This document shows, one piece after another, positions 5,941 to 7,271 of a stretch of DNA of 7,271 nt; position 1 is the stretch's first letter, and every line of letters starts with the position of its first letter. Under the pieces are notes generated by a model. It had not been told where the DNA came from, searched no databases, and saw nothing but the letters and a program-made list of their open reading frames with translations. Origin of the DNA: Dehalobacter sp. CP (GTDB lineage Bacteria > Bacillota_B > Desulfitobacteriia > Desulfitobacteriales > Syntrophobotulaceae); the NCBI GenBank assembly GCA_009910795.1, contig VMEE01000050.1:1-7271 (forward strand), given 5' to 3'. A program made the translations under genes and the position numbers.

Positions 5941-7043
5941 CTCCGCCAGCAGGCAAACTCCCTGAGGCCCAGTTCCTCGATCTTTTCATCTGTTGGAAGC
6001 CCCTTTTCATCCCAGCCTCTTGACATGTAATACTCCTCGAGCTGCAGTTCAAGATCGGGCAGAGCCTCGGCCGATCCCCCGCTCCCCCTTGGTTCGTGAA
6101 GGATCCGGTGGGGGAGAGTGTCATGTTCCCTCCCAAGGCCATGCCCCGCGTTGAAGATGCGTTTCATGTTGCAGATCCTCTCTCCTGTGGTTTCAAGTTC
6201 CTCAAGGGTCATATCCCACCCCGTTACGCACTTAATCCATTCTGCGAGGTCTGCCAAGGTCACCCCAAGCAGCATGGGGAACTTGCATATCTTGAGCGAA
6301 TCCAGAAGGCCGGAGAGGTTCTGGAATCTGACGTTCATCAGCCCCTTGCCCTTGTCAACTCCACGGTCCTGCTTCTCATGGTAGCCGAATTCGGGAAAGG
6401 AGGCAGATCTCTCCCAGGGGTAGGTATATCCGTTGAGATGGCAGGCTCCCCTTGCGGATGTGGCGTACCCGGCAGCCAGGCTTTTGAAGCACCTGGGATC
6501 ATGGGCCGGGAATTCGAGACCCTTGCAGTGTATGGCGAAGAGCTCCGCCCCCTGGCCGAGCTCTTCGGCGGCGGCCCTTGTCCCTTTTGCAAGAAGACAT
6601 CCGATACCTTCACCTTCGCCGATCTTCCTGACGAGGAAGTTGAGGGCATCCCCGCTGCCCCAGTCAAGGGGCATGCCTGCCTGCTCTTCCGATATTATGC
6701 CGTTCTCGTAGCACTCCATTGCAAACGCCACGGCCGAACCGGTGGAAATAGTGTCTATTCCCAGCCGGTTGCAGAGCTCATTTGCCCTGGCGATTGCTTC
6801 CAGATCATTCACAAGGCAGTTGCTCCCGAGCATCGCCATCGTCTCGTATTCGGGGCCTCCGACGTTCCTGCCGTCGATCCCGACGACCCTTCCGCATCTG
6901 ACAGGGCAGGCTACGCATCCGTAATTGCCCGTAAGGATGGTCTCGGCCATTCTCTGTCCTGTTATACTCTTTACCTCTTCCTTCCAGGAGCCCTGTTTCC
7001 AGTTCCTTATCGGCAGGTCACCCAGTTCTTCGCATAGCCCCAT
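5934..7043 (-). CDS. aor: Aldehyde:ferredoxin oxidoreductase, C-terminal part (downstream of in-frame stop)
   Basis: The family uses a tungsten-pterin cofactor and a [4Fe-4S] cluster to oxidise aldehydes to acids with ferredoxin, typically clearing aldehydes from amino-acid fermentation in the cytoplasm. Counted from Met at 7043 (369 residues): cluster ligands CVACPVRC (C43, C46, C50), GGPEYET (62-68), GIDTIS (95-100), CKGLEFPAHDPR (173-184), the fourth ligand region DSLKICKF (248-255, C253), and the C-terminal FNAGHG and DTLPHRILHEP. All expected motifs are intact. Homology does not begin at 7043: the preceding in-frame residues EKGAGLNLYGTSGG (from 7085) are also family sequence, directly after a TAA. 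There is no good ribosome binding site for the 7043 Met (only a G-run against it), so it is unlikely to be a separate gene. It is either the rear of a pseudogene or of a gene with a sequencing error or read-through. Confidence 0.9.
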   Translation of the reverse strand: MGLCEELGDLPIRNWKQGSWKEEVKSITGQRMAETILTGNYGCVACPVRCGRVVGIDGRNVGGPEYETMAMLGSNCLVNDLEAIARANELCNRLGIDTISTGSAVAFAMECYENGIISEEQAGMPLDWGSGDALNFLVRKIGEGEGIGCLLAKGTRAAAEELGQGAELFAIHCKGLEFPAHDPRCFKSLAAGYATSARGACHLNGYTYPWERSASFPEFGYHEKQDRGVDKGKGLMNVRFQNLSGLLDSLKICKFPMLLGVTLADLAEWIKCVTGWDMTLEELETTGERICNMKRIFNAGHGLGREHDTLPHRILHEPRGSGGSAEALPDLELQLEEYYMSRGWDEKGLPTDEKIEELGLREFACWRSC

Positions 7044-7085
7044 GCCCCCGGAAGTCCCGTACAGGTTCAGACCTGCTCCCTTTTC

Positions 7086-7088
7086 TTA
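7086..7088 (-). other. In-frame TAA interrupting the oxidoreductase gene
   Basis: The codons read GTT CTG TAA GAA AAG GGA on the - strand. Frames on both sides are identical (7271 and 7043 differ by 228 bases), so no indel is involved. One substitution, for example from AAA (Lys), CAA (Gln) or GAA (Glu), would restore a full gene. The position falls in the variable linker of the family. TAA rules out the usual selenocysteine explanation, which needs TGA. Confidence 0.9.
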
Positions 7089-7271
7089 CAGAACAGCATT
7101 CTTCTCTGAAATGAGCCCTGTCAGGGTCTTTCTGTCGGAGATGGCTGCGACGGCGCTTCCGCCGGCGACTATGGCCTTGAGGTTCTTGCTCCCCATGACG
7201 GCTCCCGCTCCGCCCCTCCCTGATGCCCTGGCATCTGTCCCGTCGTGGAATATCCCGGCGAGGGGTATCAT
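7086..7271 (-). CDS. aor: Aldehyde:ferredoxin oxidoreductase, middle fragment ending at in-frame TAA (partial at right edge)
   Basis: Sixty-one residues open to the right edge; the Met at the edge is internal, since the family's N-terminal ~160-170 residues should lie outside. FHDGTDARASGRGGAGAVMG followed by SKNLKAIVAGG matches the conserved cofactor-domain segment that precedes the linker to the cluster-binding part. The frame then runs through a normal-looking linker (ISDRKTLTGLISEKNAVL) and stops at TAA, 7088-7086. The next codons in the same frame continue the family sequence without a gap. Counting both pieces and the missing N-terminus, the uninterrupted protein would be about 610 residues, the usual length. 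As it stands, this product would lack the Fe-S cluster ligands and be inactive. Confidence 0.85.
   Translation of the reverse strand: MIPLAGIFHDGTDARASGRGGAGAVMGSKNLKAIVAGGSAVAAISDRKTLTGLISEKNAVL

Noticed and set aside
6096..7037. Long open frame of 313 codons on the + strand.
   Set aside because: It lies opposite the oxidoreductase, whose motifs are clear on the - strand; the translation shows no recognisable domain and is a shadow of GC-rich coding sequence.
7086..7088. Programmed recoding (selenocysteine or frameshift) as the explanation of the interrupted oxidoreductase.
   Set aside because: The codon is TAA rather than TGA, the frame is unchanged across it, and no slippery sequence is needed or seen.
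1..7271. CRISPR arrays, tRNA or rRNA genes, insertion sequences, phage or integron sites.
   Set aside because: No regularly spaced repeats, tRNA-like cloverleaf, transposase or terminal inverted repeats were seen on either strand.

Overview
The window (7,271 bases, GC-rich at well over half) looks like chromosomal DNA of an anaerobic, amino-acid- or peptide-fermenting bacterium. A tungsten-type aldehyde:ferredoxin oxidoreductase sits beside spoVS and a hisS-aspS operon. That combination, with spoVS outside any sporulation cluster, fits Synergistota best; a clostridial-type Firmicute is the main alternative. The lineage is inferred from gene content, not from a search.

Left part, + strand (1-1254): the last ~79 codons of a MATE-family multidrug/cation antiporter enter from the left edge. 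After a 136-base gap with a good sigma-70-type promoter and clustered TTGAC/GTCAA half-sites comes a complete RpiR/MurR-type regulator (HTH plus SIS domain).

Middle part, - strand (5453 down to 1262): one apparent operon, hisS - aspS - 93-residue unknown protein - UPF0173 metallo-beta-lactamase-fold hydrolase. It starts from an extended -10 promoter just upstream of hisS. hisS and aspS are 3 bases apart, aspS and the unknown gene overlap by 22 bases, and the hydrolase follows after 61 bases with a very strong ribosome binding site. The operon converges on the RpiR gene with only 7 bases between stop codons and no visible terminator.

Right part, - strand (7271 down to 5503): an aldehyde:ferredoxin oxidoreductase gene enters from the right edge but carries an in-frame TAA (7086-7088). 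Homologous sequence resumes in the same frame directly after it. Next is spoVS, with its own promoter (the -35 overlaps the oxidoreductase stop codon), a ~78-base leader that can fold over the Shine-Dalgarno sequence, and a textbook rho-independent terminator separating it from hisS.

Most of the window is housekeeping sequence. I found no clear new multi-gene system. The items most worth a second look are the TAA inside the oxidoreductase, the unrecognised 93-residue gene embedded in the synthetase operon, and the structured spoVS leader.
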